This document shows, piece after piece, positions 1 through 4,118 of a stretch of DNA of 5,298 nt. Source of the stretch: Sulfurovum sp. (GTDB taxonomy: Bacteria; Campylobacterota; Campylobacteria; Campylobacterales; Sulfurovaceae); contig DAOUPF010000119.1 of NCBI GenBank assembly GCA_030626265.1, positions 1 through 5,298 of the forward strand, written 5' to 3'. The notes under the pieces were generated by a model that made no database searches, was not told the DNA's origin, and worked only from the letters and a program-made list of their open reading frames with translations. How positions within the stretch are numbered: the first letter of the stretch is position 1; every line of letters starts with the position of its first letter. A program made the position numbers and the translations under genes.

Positions 1-129
1 CTTTGGTGCTGGTCCCCAAGAGGCAGCAAATGAGTCATAAGTATATATGGTTAGAGTAGGCTTCTCTGCAGTATAAGCACTGACAGTCACGAGTAGTGAC
101 AAGATAATTGATTTAAATATTTTAGTCAT
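1..129 (-). CDS. thiB: Thiamine ABC transporter, periplasmic thiamine-binding protein (N-terminal part)
   Basis: Only the first 43 codons are present; the gene runs off the left edge. Residues 1-20 look like a Sec signal peptide: a basic start (MTKIFK), then a hydrophobic stretch ending in SAYTA. The mature start contains LTIYTYDSFAASWGP, which closely matches, from memory, the N-terminus of E. coli ThiB/TbpA (LTVYTYDSFAADWGPGP). Members of this family bind thiamine, thiamine phosphate and TPP in the periplasm and deliver them to ThiPQ. The ATG at 129-127 is supported by AAGGA ending at 137, seven bases upstream. A TPP riboswitch about 65 bases upstream independently supports the assignment and implies repression when thiamine is plentiful. 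This is chromosomal sequence outside the element. Confidence 0.88.
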   Translation of the reverse strand, partial: MTKIFKSIILSLLVTVSAYTAEKPTLTIYTYDSFAASWGPAPK

Positions 130-165
130 TTAGTTTTCCTTAGTTTAAATATATCTGTTTGTAAG

Positions 166-204
166 GGAAGAGGTGACTACTATAAGTCAATAGAGTACTC
201 TTCC
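166..204 (-). promoter_or_regulatory. Candidate expression platform of the TPP riboswitch
   Basis: The 3' side of P1, GGAAGAG (204-198), is perfectly complementary to CTCTTCC (172-166) downstream. Both pairings cannot form at once, so a TPP-bound P1 would exclude this 7-bp helix. No U-run follows, so it does not look like a plain intrinsic terminator; control of translation or of a further helix nearer the Shine-Dalgarno (140-137) is possible. This is an inference from complementarity only. Confidence 0.35.
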
Positions 205-280
205 TTTTCGCTGGCATTATCCAGTTCAAGTTCAACGGGTAGTCTTCTCAGCTCAAATAAATCAAGCACCCCGAGAGATT
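192..280 (-). promoter_or_regulatory. TPP riboswitch (THI element) controlling thiB
   Basis: Read on the minus strand, the conserved blocks of the thiamine pyrophosphate aptamer appear in order: CGGGGTGC (273-266), GCTGAGA (252-246), ACCCGTTGAAC (240-230) and CTGGATAATGCCAGCG (224-209). CGGGG/ACCCG forms P2, CTGG/CCAG closes the pyrophosphate-sensing arm, and CTCT (277-274) with AGAG (201-198) closes P1. The spacing matches the thiM/thiC class of aptamers. It lies in the leader of the thiamine-binding protein gene, so TPP binding should lower transporter expression. Confidence 0.93.
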
Positions 281-287
281 GAATAAT

Positions 288-356
288 ACAAAATCTAATT
301 TAAATTATATATGCAAAATGAGTTATTTATCATATAGGATTCAAATTAGATTTGGT
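288..356. repeat. Imperfect inverted repeat between thiB leader and tRNA scar
   Basis: Bases 288-313 and the reverse complement of 331-356 agree at 22 of 26 positions, with a perfect 11-base core (AAATCTAATTT at 291-301, AAATTAGATTT at 343-353). The 17-base loop is 314-330. It could act as a terminator for the ancestral tRNA transcript, a protein-binding palindrome at the thiB promoter, or a small palindromic element. No U-run follows on the minus strand, so terminator function is uncertain. Confidence 0.6.
304..309 (-). promoter_or_regulatory. Possible -10 box of the thiB promoter
   Basis: TATAAT on the minus strand at 309-304 would start transcription near 296-298, shortly before the aptamer at 280. 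No convincing -35 is seen, which is common in AT-rich Campylobacterota promoters. An alternative -10 is TATTAT at 288-283, but it would start inside the first aptamer bases. The box lies within one arm of the palindrome at 288-356. Confidence 0.3.
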
Positions 357-436
357 ATAAGAACTATAAACAAAATCAGATATATTTTACCTTAACTTAT
401 AGAAATAGTATTATGTGATTAGTAATGATTATGAAG

Positions 437-483
437 TGGTGGGTCCGGGGAGACTCGAACTCCCGACCACTCGGTTATGAGCC
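437..483 (-). mobile_element. Attachment site scar (tRNA-derived att) at the left end of the element
   Basis: The tRNA-Met 3' segment marks the boundary of chromosome (thiB side) and element (integrase side). The tRNA identity appears to stop within the 5' anticodon stem: T at 484 replaces the C expected from the usual CTCGG/CCGAG stem, so crossover probably lies in or near the anticodon loop. The partner site, with an intact tRNA-Met gene on the same strand, should be at the far right end, outside this window. Exact edges cannot be set without that copy. Confidence 0.7.
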
Positions 484-486
484 AAG
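437..486 (-). tRNA. tRNA-Met(CAU), 3' fragment only
   Basis: On the minus strand the fragment reads, from its 3' end: CCA (439-437), discriminator A (440), acceptor strand CGGACCC (447-441), a T arm with stem GGGAG/CTCCC (464-460 with 452-448) and loop TTCGAGT, a 5-base variable loop TGGTC (469-465), and an anticodon arm with 3' stem CCGAG (474-470) and loop CTCATAA (481-475), anticodon CAT at 479-477. The 5' anticodon stem reads CTTGG (486-482), which pairs only with a G-U wobble. Beyond it there is no D arm and no GGGTCCG acceptor strand, so the 5' half is absent. This is a partial copy, not a functional tRNA, left by site-specific integration. Confidence 0.87.
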
Positions 487-518
487 CCCTCTCGAATATA
501 AAAAAATATAAATCCCTA

Positions 519-524
519 TATAAT
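519..524 (+). promoter_or_regulatory. Possible -10 box of the integrase promoter
   Basis: TATAAT occurs about 100 bases upstream of the integrase ATG (627), in an AT-rich stretch between the att scar and the tandem repeat. No clear -35 is present. The assignment rests on the hexamer and position only. Confidence 0.25.
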
Positions 525-586
525 CACCTATATATCGACCTTCTAATTATAGATGAATATAAAAAACAATATACTTATCTATCAAA

Positions 587-610
587 AGTGAACACCCAAG
601 TGAACACCCA
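587..610 (+). repeat. Perfect tandem 12-bp repeat upstream of the integrase
   Basis: AGTGAACACCCA is repeated exactly twice (587-598 and 599-610), directly before the integrase Shine-Dalgarno AAGGAG (612-617). Short directly repeated sites between an att core and int are typical arm-type binding sites for the integrase N-terminal domain or for excisionase. The same location would also suit an operator controlling int. Function is inferred from position. Confidence 0.75.
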
Positions 611-626
611 GAAGGAGTATCAACCT

Positions 627-887
627 ATGCCTATAAATCTTAAAGAGTACCCAAATAAAATCAAGGCAAACCTTTGGGCCAATAGAACCCATAATGTTTT
701 TTATTATAATTTTGTGCAAGAGGGCAAGAGGCATAGGGGGCTTATAGACTTAAAAAGTAGGGTGGCTTGGGGCAAGAGAGATAGGGTTGACTATGCCTCT
801 GCTGAGTTGGTAAAGATAAAGATTGAAAAAAGAGAAGGGGTGATAAGTGACAAGATCACGCTAGATGTATTTATGGTAAAACATTAA
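627..887 (+). CDS. Integrase N-terminal fragment (arm-binding domain)
   Basis: This 86-residue frame starts at the ATG with the strong Shine-Dalgarno at 612-617. It holds the pattern usual for the N-terminal domain of phage integrases: a short beta-rich segment (KANLWANRTHNVFYYNFV, then RGLIDLKSRVAW) followed by a helical, charged stretch. It ends at the ochre codon that breaks the integrase. The open frame continues upstream to an ATG at 477, but that start lies inside the tRNA scar and lacks a ribosome site, so 627 is preferred. Confidence 0.6.
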   Translation: MPINLKEYPNKIKANLWANRTHNVFYYNFVQEGKRHRGLIDLKSRVAWGKRDRVDYASAELVKIKIEKREGVISDKITLDVFMVKH

Positions 888-890
888 GAG

Positions 891-1697
891 ATGCTGGAAG
901 ATACTCCATGGAAGAGGGCACGAAAGAGCCACTATGAGAGATATATTAGTCCGATTATTGGAAAGAAGTATGTGGTTAGCATACGCCAGTTGCATATCAA
1001 AGAGTGCATTAAATCACAAGAGAGTAAGGGGTTGTCTCCTAGGACCGTGAAACAGACTGTAGAGATACTCAGCCCTATGTTTAAATCTGCAATAGCCAAT
1101 AGGCTCATCCTACATAATCCCATGGATGGAATCAATATCAAGCTGCCAAAGACTAAAAAAATAGTGAGTAATGCTAGTGAGGTGTTGGTGGAGATATATA
1201 ATGCTATCATGGATGAGTTTGAGGATGAGCCTTTTTATCAGTCGTTGTATCTCCTGGCTATGCAAGGTAGACGAAAAGGCGAGATACTGAACCTAAAAGT
1301 AGATGATGTAAGTTTAGTACACAACTACTATGTCATACGAGATACCAAGACTGATGATGAGCTCAAGATATTCTTGCCCCCATATATCAAGGGGCTGCTG
1401 CAAGAGTTCATGATGGATAGTGAGTATGTGTTTGTCTCTGGACGTACAGGAGATAGACTGGTAAATATAGAGAAGACGACTGCCAGGATCAAGAAGAGAC
1501 TAGGGTGGAACTTTACTCTGCATTATCTGCGTAATGTGATAGTGAGTGCTATGGCAGAGAGTGGGATGGAAGCGATACACCTCAGTGGTGCTCTAGGTCA
1601 TCAAAGTGCTAAGACTATAGATAAATACCTCACCTTAAATTATCTAAAAGGTAGTGAGTTGGCTAGTGATGTGATCGATGGGATTGTTGGTAGGTAG
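891..1697 (+). CDS. Integrase C-terminal fragment (core-binding plus catalytic domains)
   Basis: This 268-residue frame contains the whole core-binding domain (about 1-85) and the complete catalytic domain with all six expected active-site residues: Arg128, Lys153, His211, Arg214, His237 and Tyr246 in this numbering. The ATG at 891 has no good Shine-Dalgarno, only AAGAG abutting it, so expression would need reinitiation after the TAA four bases upstream or readthrough. If made, it would lack arm-site binding. Its stop (1695-1697) is two bases from the stop of the opposing HTH gene. Confidence 0.75.
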   Translation: MLEDTPWKRARKSHYERYISPIIGKKYVVSIRQLHIKECIKSQESKGLSPRTVKQTVEILSPMFKSAIANRLILHNPMDGINIKLPKTKKIVSNASEVLVEIYNAIMDEFEDEPFYQSLYLLAMQGRRKGEILNLKVDDVSLVHNYYVIRDTKTDDELKIFLPPYIKGLLQEFMMDSEYVFVSGRTGDRLVNIEKTTARIKKRLGWNFTLHYLRNVIVSAMAESGMEAIHLSGALGHQSAKTIDKYLTLNYLKGSELASDVIDGIVGR

Positions 1698-1699
1698 GG

Positions 1700-1927
1700 T
1701 TATCCAACATCTTGGAGAGAGTGTACTGCAGTGGGTAGATCCTCCTCGACATCTATCATATGGCTCTCTATCCAGGCATCTATCTTTTTTCTGTTGTAAT
1801 ATATAAAACCACCTATCTTGGAATAGGGAATTTTTTTCTTTCTTCTATATAGTGCTTGAGTGGATATAGCTATACCGTACTCGAGCATGAGCTTTTTGGG
1901 GTCAAGCCATTTTTTATTGTGTAACAT
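1700..1927 (-). CDS. AlpA/excisionase-like helix-turn-helix protein
   Basis: This is a 75-residue protein with a MerR-like winged HTH typical of AlpA/excisionase and helix_turn_helix_17 families: WLDPKKLMLEYGIAISTQAL (about 7-26) forms the helix-turn-helix, and IPYSKIGGFIYYNRKKIDAW (about 33-52) the wing and following helix. Such proteins bind near att sites to direct excision or regulate element genes. I chose ATG 1927 because AAGG (1940-1937) lies nine bases upstream. A TTG at 1936 would add three residues and overlap the previous stop but has no spacing to a ribosome site. It is last in the minus-strand operon and converges on the integrase. A transcriptional regulator role is equally possible. 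Confidence 0.75.
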   Translation of the reverse strand: MLHNKKWLDPKKLMLEYGIAISTQALYRRKKKIPYSKIGGFIYYNRKKIDAWIESHMIDVEEDLPTAVHSLQDVG

Positions 1928-1932
1928 GTTTT

Positions 1933-2121
1933 TCAACCTTCCCTTTCTCTATTTAATACTTCTTCAACTGTTATATCTCCATGGAGTTCTATTTTGAGTG
2001 CATCTTCTTTCGTGATATCAGCTTCATTTAAAACATCCCAAAAAACATCTTCATCTATGTGTCCAGTAGTATGCACAAAAAGAACACCGTTTACAAATAG
2101 TGCTAAGTCTTCGGTTTTCAT
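1933..2121 (-). CDS. Small acidic protein of unknown function (62 aa)
   Basis: I do not recognise a family. The 62 residues are strongly acidic and end in a probable helix (DITVEEVLNREREG). The first third (LALFVNGVLFVHTTGHID) looks like a beta hairpin. ATG 2121 has AAGGAAA about six bases upstream and overlaps the TGA of the 58-residue gene in ATGA. Its own stop lies just before the HTH gene start, so it is embedded in the coupled operon, which supports it being real. Confidence 0.65.
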   Translation of the reverse strand: MKTEDLALFVNGVLFVHTTGHIDEDVFWDVLNEADITKEDALKIELHGDITVEEVLNREREG

Positions 2122-2294
2122 GAGTTTCCTTTTTTAACTTTTTGTCGCCACTTATCTTTTCCATTTTTCCTGCATCGTTTGCCTGCTTCACATCCGTAAT
2201 CGCATCCAAAGTAATCACCAACGAACTTACCGCATCTATATCCATATTGATGTTTGAAGTGTTCACAATTTTGGCATATTTTTTGGAAACTCAT
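2118..2294 (-). CDS. Small cysteine-rich, possibly zinc-binding protein (58 aa)
   Basis: This 58-codon frame starts at ATG 2294 in an ATGA overlap with the ASCH-like gene stop and ends at TGA 2118, itself in an ATGA overlap with the next gene. It has six cysteines (7, 10, 21, 31, 35, 41), including CQNC near the start and CDYGC, plus His12 and His15, so a metal-binding fold is likely. The C-terminus is lysine/arginine-rich. GAGGATAGAGG just upstream provides a ribosome site. The family is not recognised; similar small Cys-rich proteins are common in phage operons. A longer minus-strand frame at 2051-2266 overlaps it but lacks coupling. Confidence 0.7.
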   Translation of the reverse strand: MSFQKICQNCEHFKHQYGYRCGKFVGDYFGCDYGCEAGKRCRKNGKDKWRQKVKKGNS

Positions 2295-2875
2295 ACCTCT
2301 ATCCTCTCGTATTCATACACAAACACATACGGGTTACTATCCCAGTCGTTTATGCCTTTTTTTGCTGTGGAGTTCCAGAGGGCTTCGTATGCTTCGTATG
2401 CAGTGCCGTACTTTTCGTTTAGTATCATTCCATTTTCTATAATGGGTTGTTCTATTGTGTACTGGTAATATTCTCCAGAGCAGTCGCTATCATTAACCTC
2501 GAATATCCCCTCTTTTATTGCATCACTTTCACTTATGTCCTGCAACCTCTCAACCCTAACATCTGTAACCCTATAGAAATTTCTTGCCATTTCTTTGATG
2601 CACCCATTTGGTACTCCTTTGCATTGAGTAATCCAATCAGGATACTCTGCATAGTCTGCCCTTTTTCTTTTAAAAAATCTATCAGGGATATCTTGCTGAA
2701 AAACCTCTATGCCATCTGATAAATATTTGTAATCATATTGACTTAATATGTCATCGTATCTGGTTACTTTTACAGGCTCTCTAGCCCAAATGATGTCACC
2801 TTTTTTGTATCTAGGATATATCTCTTCTTTGTCTTGGCAATTCATGTATACCATAAAAGGATTATTCATATCCAT
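2291..2875 (-). CDS. ASCH-like phage/mobile-element protein, main part
   Basis: This 194-residue protein resembles the long ASCH-domain proteins found in phages. Landmarks: YKKGDIIWAREP (about 23-34), the usual 'YxxGDxLwVRE' strand; YRVTDVRVERLQDISESDAI (about 101-120), the hallmark block; and LWNSTAKKG...WDSNPYVFVYEYERI at the end. ASCH domains are related to PUA/EVE folds and are proposed to bind RNA; their role in phages is not established. The usual N-terminal 'KTxTRRxI' strand is missing from this frame but is present in the overlapping upstream frame (2866-3006), so the start at 2875 may be artificial. It overlaps the 58-residue gene by ATGA. Confidence 0.7.
   Translation of the reverse strand: MDMNNPFMVYMNCQDKEEIYPRYKKGDIIWAREPVKVTRYDDILSQYDYKYLSDGIEVFQQDIPDRFFKRKRADYAEYPDWITQCKGVPNGCIKEMARNFYRVTDVRVERLQDISESDAIKEGIFEVNDSDCSGEYYQYTIEQPIIENGMILNEKYGTAYEAYEALWNSTAKKGINDWDSNPYVFVYEYERIEV
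2382..2401. repeat. 9-bp tandem repeat inside the ASCH-like gene
   Basis: GCTTCGTAT occurs twice in tandem (2382-2390, 2391-2399) plus two more bases. On the coding strand it encodes Ala-Tyr-Glu twice (TAYEAYEALW). Changes in copy number would stay in frame. Confidence 0.6.
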
Positions 2876-3006
2876 TGTTTGTATATTCCATTTTCAAGAG
2901 TAGTATTTATAACTCTCCTTGTCATAGTCTTCATCGGTAACAGTTTCGCTACCTCTCTATTTACCATCATTGCTTTTGCTATTTTTAGTAGGTCTTGCTT
3001 TTTCAT
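2866..3006 (-). CDS. ASCH-like N-terminal fragment in a different frame (46 aa)
   Basis: ATG 3006 has TGAGGAG (3023-3017) about ten bases upstream and is one base after the stop of the membrane-protein gene. The 46 residues include EVAKLLPMKTMTRRVI, which matches the 'aIl.GrKTmTRRvI' opening of ASCH-family phage proteins. It ends 10 bases inside the next frame. A shift of -1 anywhere between about 2893 and 2866 would join the two into one protein of about 240 residues. Either the gene is frameshifted (one base lost, for example in the A-run GAAAATGG), or the two parts are made separately by coupling. Confidence 0.55.
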   Translation of the reverse strand: MKKQDLLKIAKAMMVNREVAKLLPMKTMTRRVINTTLENGIYKQWI

Positions 3007-3007
3007 T

Positions 3008-3205
3008 TTACTCGCACTCCTCATATTCTGCTGACACTATCAAGAAGTAGATAAACACACCTACCCAACTAGATATTGTGCCTACAACAATTACTGCAAC
3101 AATCTCTTCCAATCCAAAGTTATTCCATGTTCTATCTCTGACTTGGAGAGACACCATTAGAATAAAACTAAGGATTGCTCCTATTGTATAAATGCATTCA
3201 GTCAT
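3008..3205 (-). CDS. Small membrane protein with two transmembrane helices (65 aa)
   Basis: Two hydrophobic segments are clear: about residues 5-20 (IYTIGAILSFILMVSL) and about 35-58 (IVAVIVVGTISSWVGVFIYF onward), joined by a polar loop with QVRDR and ending in an acidic tail (EYEECE). The ATG at 3205 has GAGGAG five bases upstream, and that ribosome site overlaps the stop codon of the methyltransferase gene, so it is the next gene in the operon. No family is recognised. It lacks features that would identify it as a holin or toxin; inner-membrane location is inferred. Confidence 0.7.
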   Translation of the reverse strand: MTECIYTIGAILSFILMVSLQVRDRTWNNFGLEEIVAVIVVGTISSWVGVFIYFLIVSAEYEECE

Positions 3206-3215
3206 TTAATCTCCT

Positions 3216-4118
3216 CTAAAATAACTTCCCAGCAGGCACTATGCCTGACTGGGCTTTCTCTATCTGTCTAAATATCATCTCTAACATATTGACGCTCATA
3301 CTATTGCCTGCTTGTTTGTAAGCTTGGGCATTTGTCACTACTATCTCGAATGTATCAGGGAAGTCTTGAAGTCGCATGCACTCTCTAGGAGTTAACTTTC
3401 GTACCCACCAGAATGCATCAAAAAGAAAAAGTATTCCGATACTACAAGATGTATCTAGTGTCTGAGATACGCCTTTGCCCACTCGTCCTCTCCTTGTCTT
3501 TGATTTTGGCATAGCCAGATTGATACAGTCACCATGTTCAGCTATCTCATATCCACACTTTGTAGCAGATGGTACTAGCACATAGTTGTCCTTTTGTACG
3601 GTAGTGATAGTGTTGGATGTACCGCTATGGTTGACCTCTAGTCTCTGCTCTACATCCTCTCCAGCTACTCTACTGCTAGGATTGGTTACATTCCTACCAC
3701 GACTAGCTACTATGAGTGGGTCAGGGAAAATCCTTTGAAGTATCTTGGGCTCTTGGTGACCACCTTGCATGGTTGTGAGACATGGGCTTACCCCCCCCGT
3801 GAGATATACTCGTTTGAGCTGATCTGTACCTTTCATATCAAGGCGACCTGCTATCTTGATGCCTTCACCTTTGTTTGTGGTGAGAGTAGAGGATACTCCA
3901 TCTACTCCATAGATCATGCCATTCATGCCGTTGCCACTTGGGTTGATATTTGCCAATGGTTGAATCTTGTCAGGGATAGCCCTTAATATGAAGTTGTCTG
4001 TTTGTCTCCCCCCTGCTTTTGTGCTTATGCACATCGCCGTACCCCCCCCCATCAGTAGGTTGGAATTTAAAACCGTTGGATGCTTCTTTATGTCTTTTTG
4101 AATGTGCAGCAAAACCAT
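3216..4118 (-). CDS. C5 DNA methyltransferase, target-recognition and C-terminal half (300 aa as read)
   Basis: The genuine part of this frame begins at the G-run (4050) and continues TAMCISTKAGGRQTDNF, restoring family-like sequence; the 22 residues before the run and the ATG at 4118 are out-of-frame readings of the first half. It holds the target-recognition region, motif IX (240-254 here) and motif X (269-281 here). No ribosome site fits a separate start, so it is unlikely to be made independently. Confidence 0.85.
   Translation of the reverse strand: MVLLHIQKDIKKHPTVLNSNLLMGGGTAMCISTKAGGRQTDNFILRAIPDKIQPLANINPSGNGMNGMIYGVDGVSSTLTTNKGEGIKIAGRLDMKGTDQLKRVYLTGGVSPCLTTMQGGHQEPKILQRIFPDPLIVASRGRNVTNPSSRVAGEDVEQRLEVNHSGTSNTITTVQKDNYVLVPSATKCGYEIAEHGDCINLAMPKSKTRRGRVGKGVSQTLDTSCSIGILFLFDAFWWVRKLTPRECMRLQDFPDTFEIVVTNAQAYKQAGNSMSVNMLEMIFRQIEKAQSGIVPAGKLF

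Larger units (their letters stand above)
627..1697 (+). pseudogene. int: Tyrosine-family site-specific integrase, interrupted by one in-frame stop
   Basis: The 627-887 and 891-1697 reading frames are in the same phase and separated only by TAA (885-887) and GAG. Read through, they give 356 codons, a normal length for a phage or island integrase. Start ATG 627 has AAGGAG at 612-617, nine bases upstream. Domain order: N-terminal arm-binding region (about 1-80), SAM-like core-binding domain (about 89-175), catalytic domain (about 185-350). Catalytic residues in joined numbering are Arg216 (GRRKGE), Lys241 (DTKTDD), His299 and Arg302 (HYLR), His325 (GHQS) and nucleophile Tyr334 (DKYL). Its target is presumably the tRNA-Met gene at 437. 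The TAA may be a true nonsense mutation, a recoding site or a base error; a single substitution to Tyr or Lys would restore it. Confidence 0.8.

Noticed and set aside
437..530. Complete but divergent tRNA gene
   Set aside because: No D arm and no GGGTCCG acceptor strand are found on the 5' side; only the 3' part is present.
477..626. Upstream extension of the integrase frame to an ATG at 477
   Set aside because: This start lies inside the tRNA-Met scar, has no ribosome site, and the added residues do not look like integrase; ATG 627 with AAGGAG fits.
932..1210. Minus-strand 92-codon hydrophobic frame
   Set aside because: Antisense shadow of the integrase core-binding domain.
2051..2266. Minus-strand 71-codon frame
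   Set aside because: It overlaps both the 58- and 62-residue genes, which have coupled ATGA junctions and better ribosome sites; it has no recognisable features.
2142..2719. Plus-strand open frames, some hydrophobic
   Set aside because: They are antisense to the ASCH-like and Cys-rich genes, lack ribosome sites, and their hydrophobicity reflects the opposite strand's codons.
3735..3986. Plus-strand 83-codon frame
   Set aside because: Antisense shadow of the methyltransferase target-recognition region.
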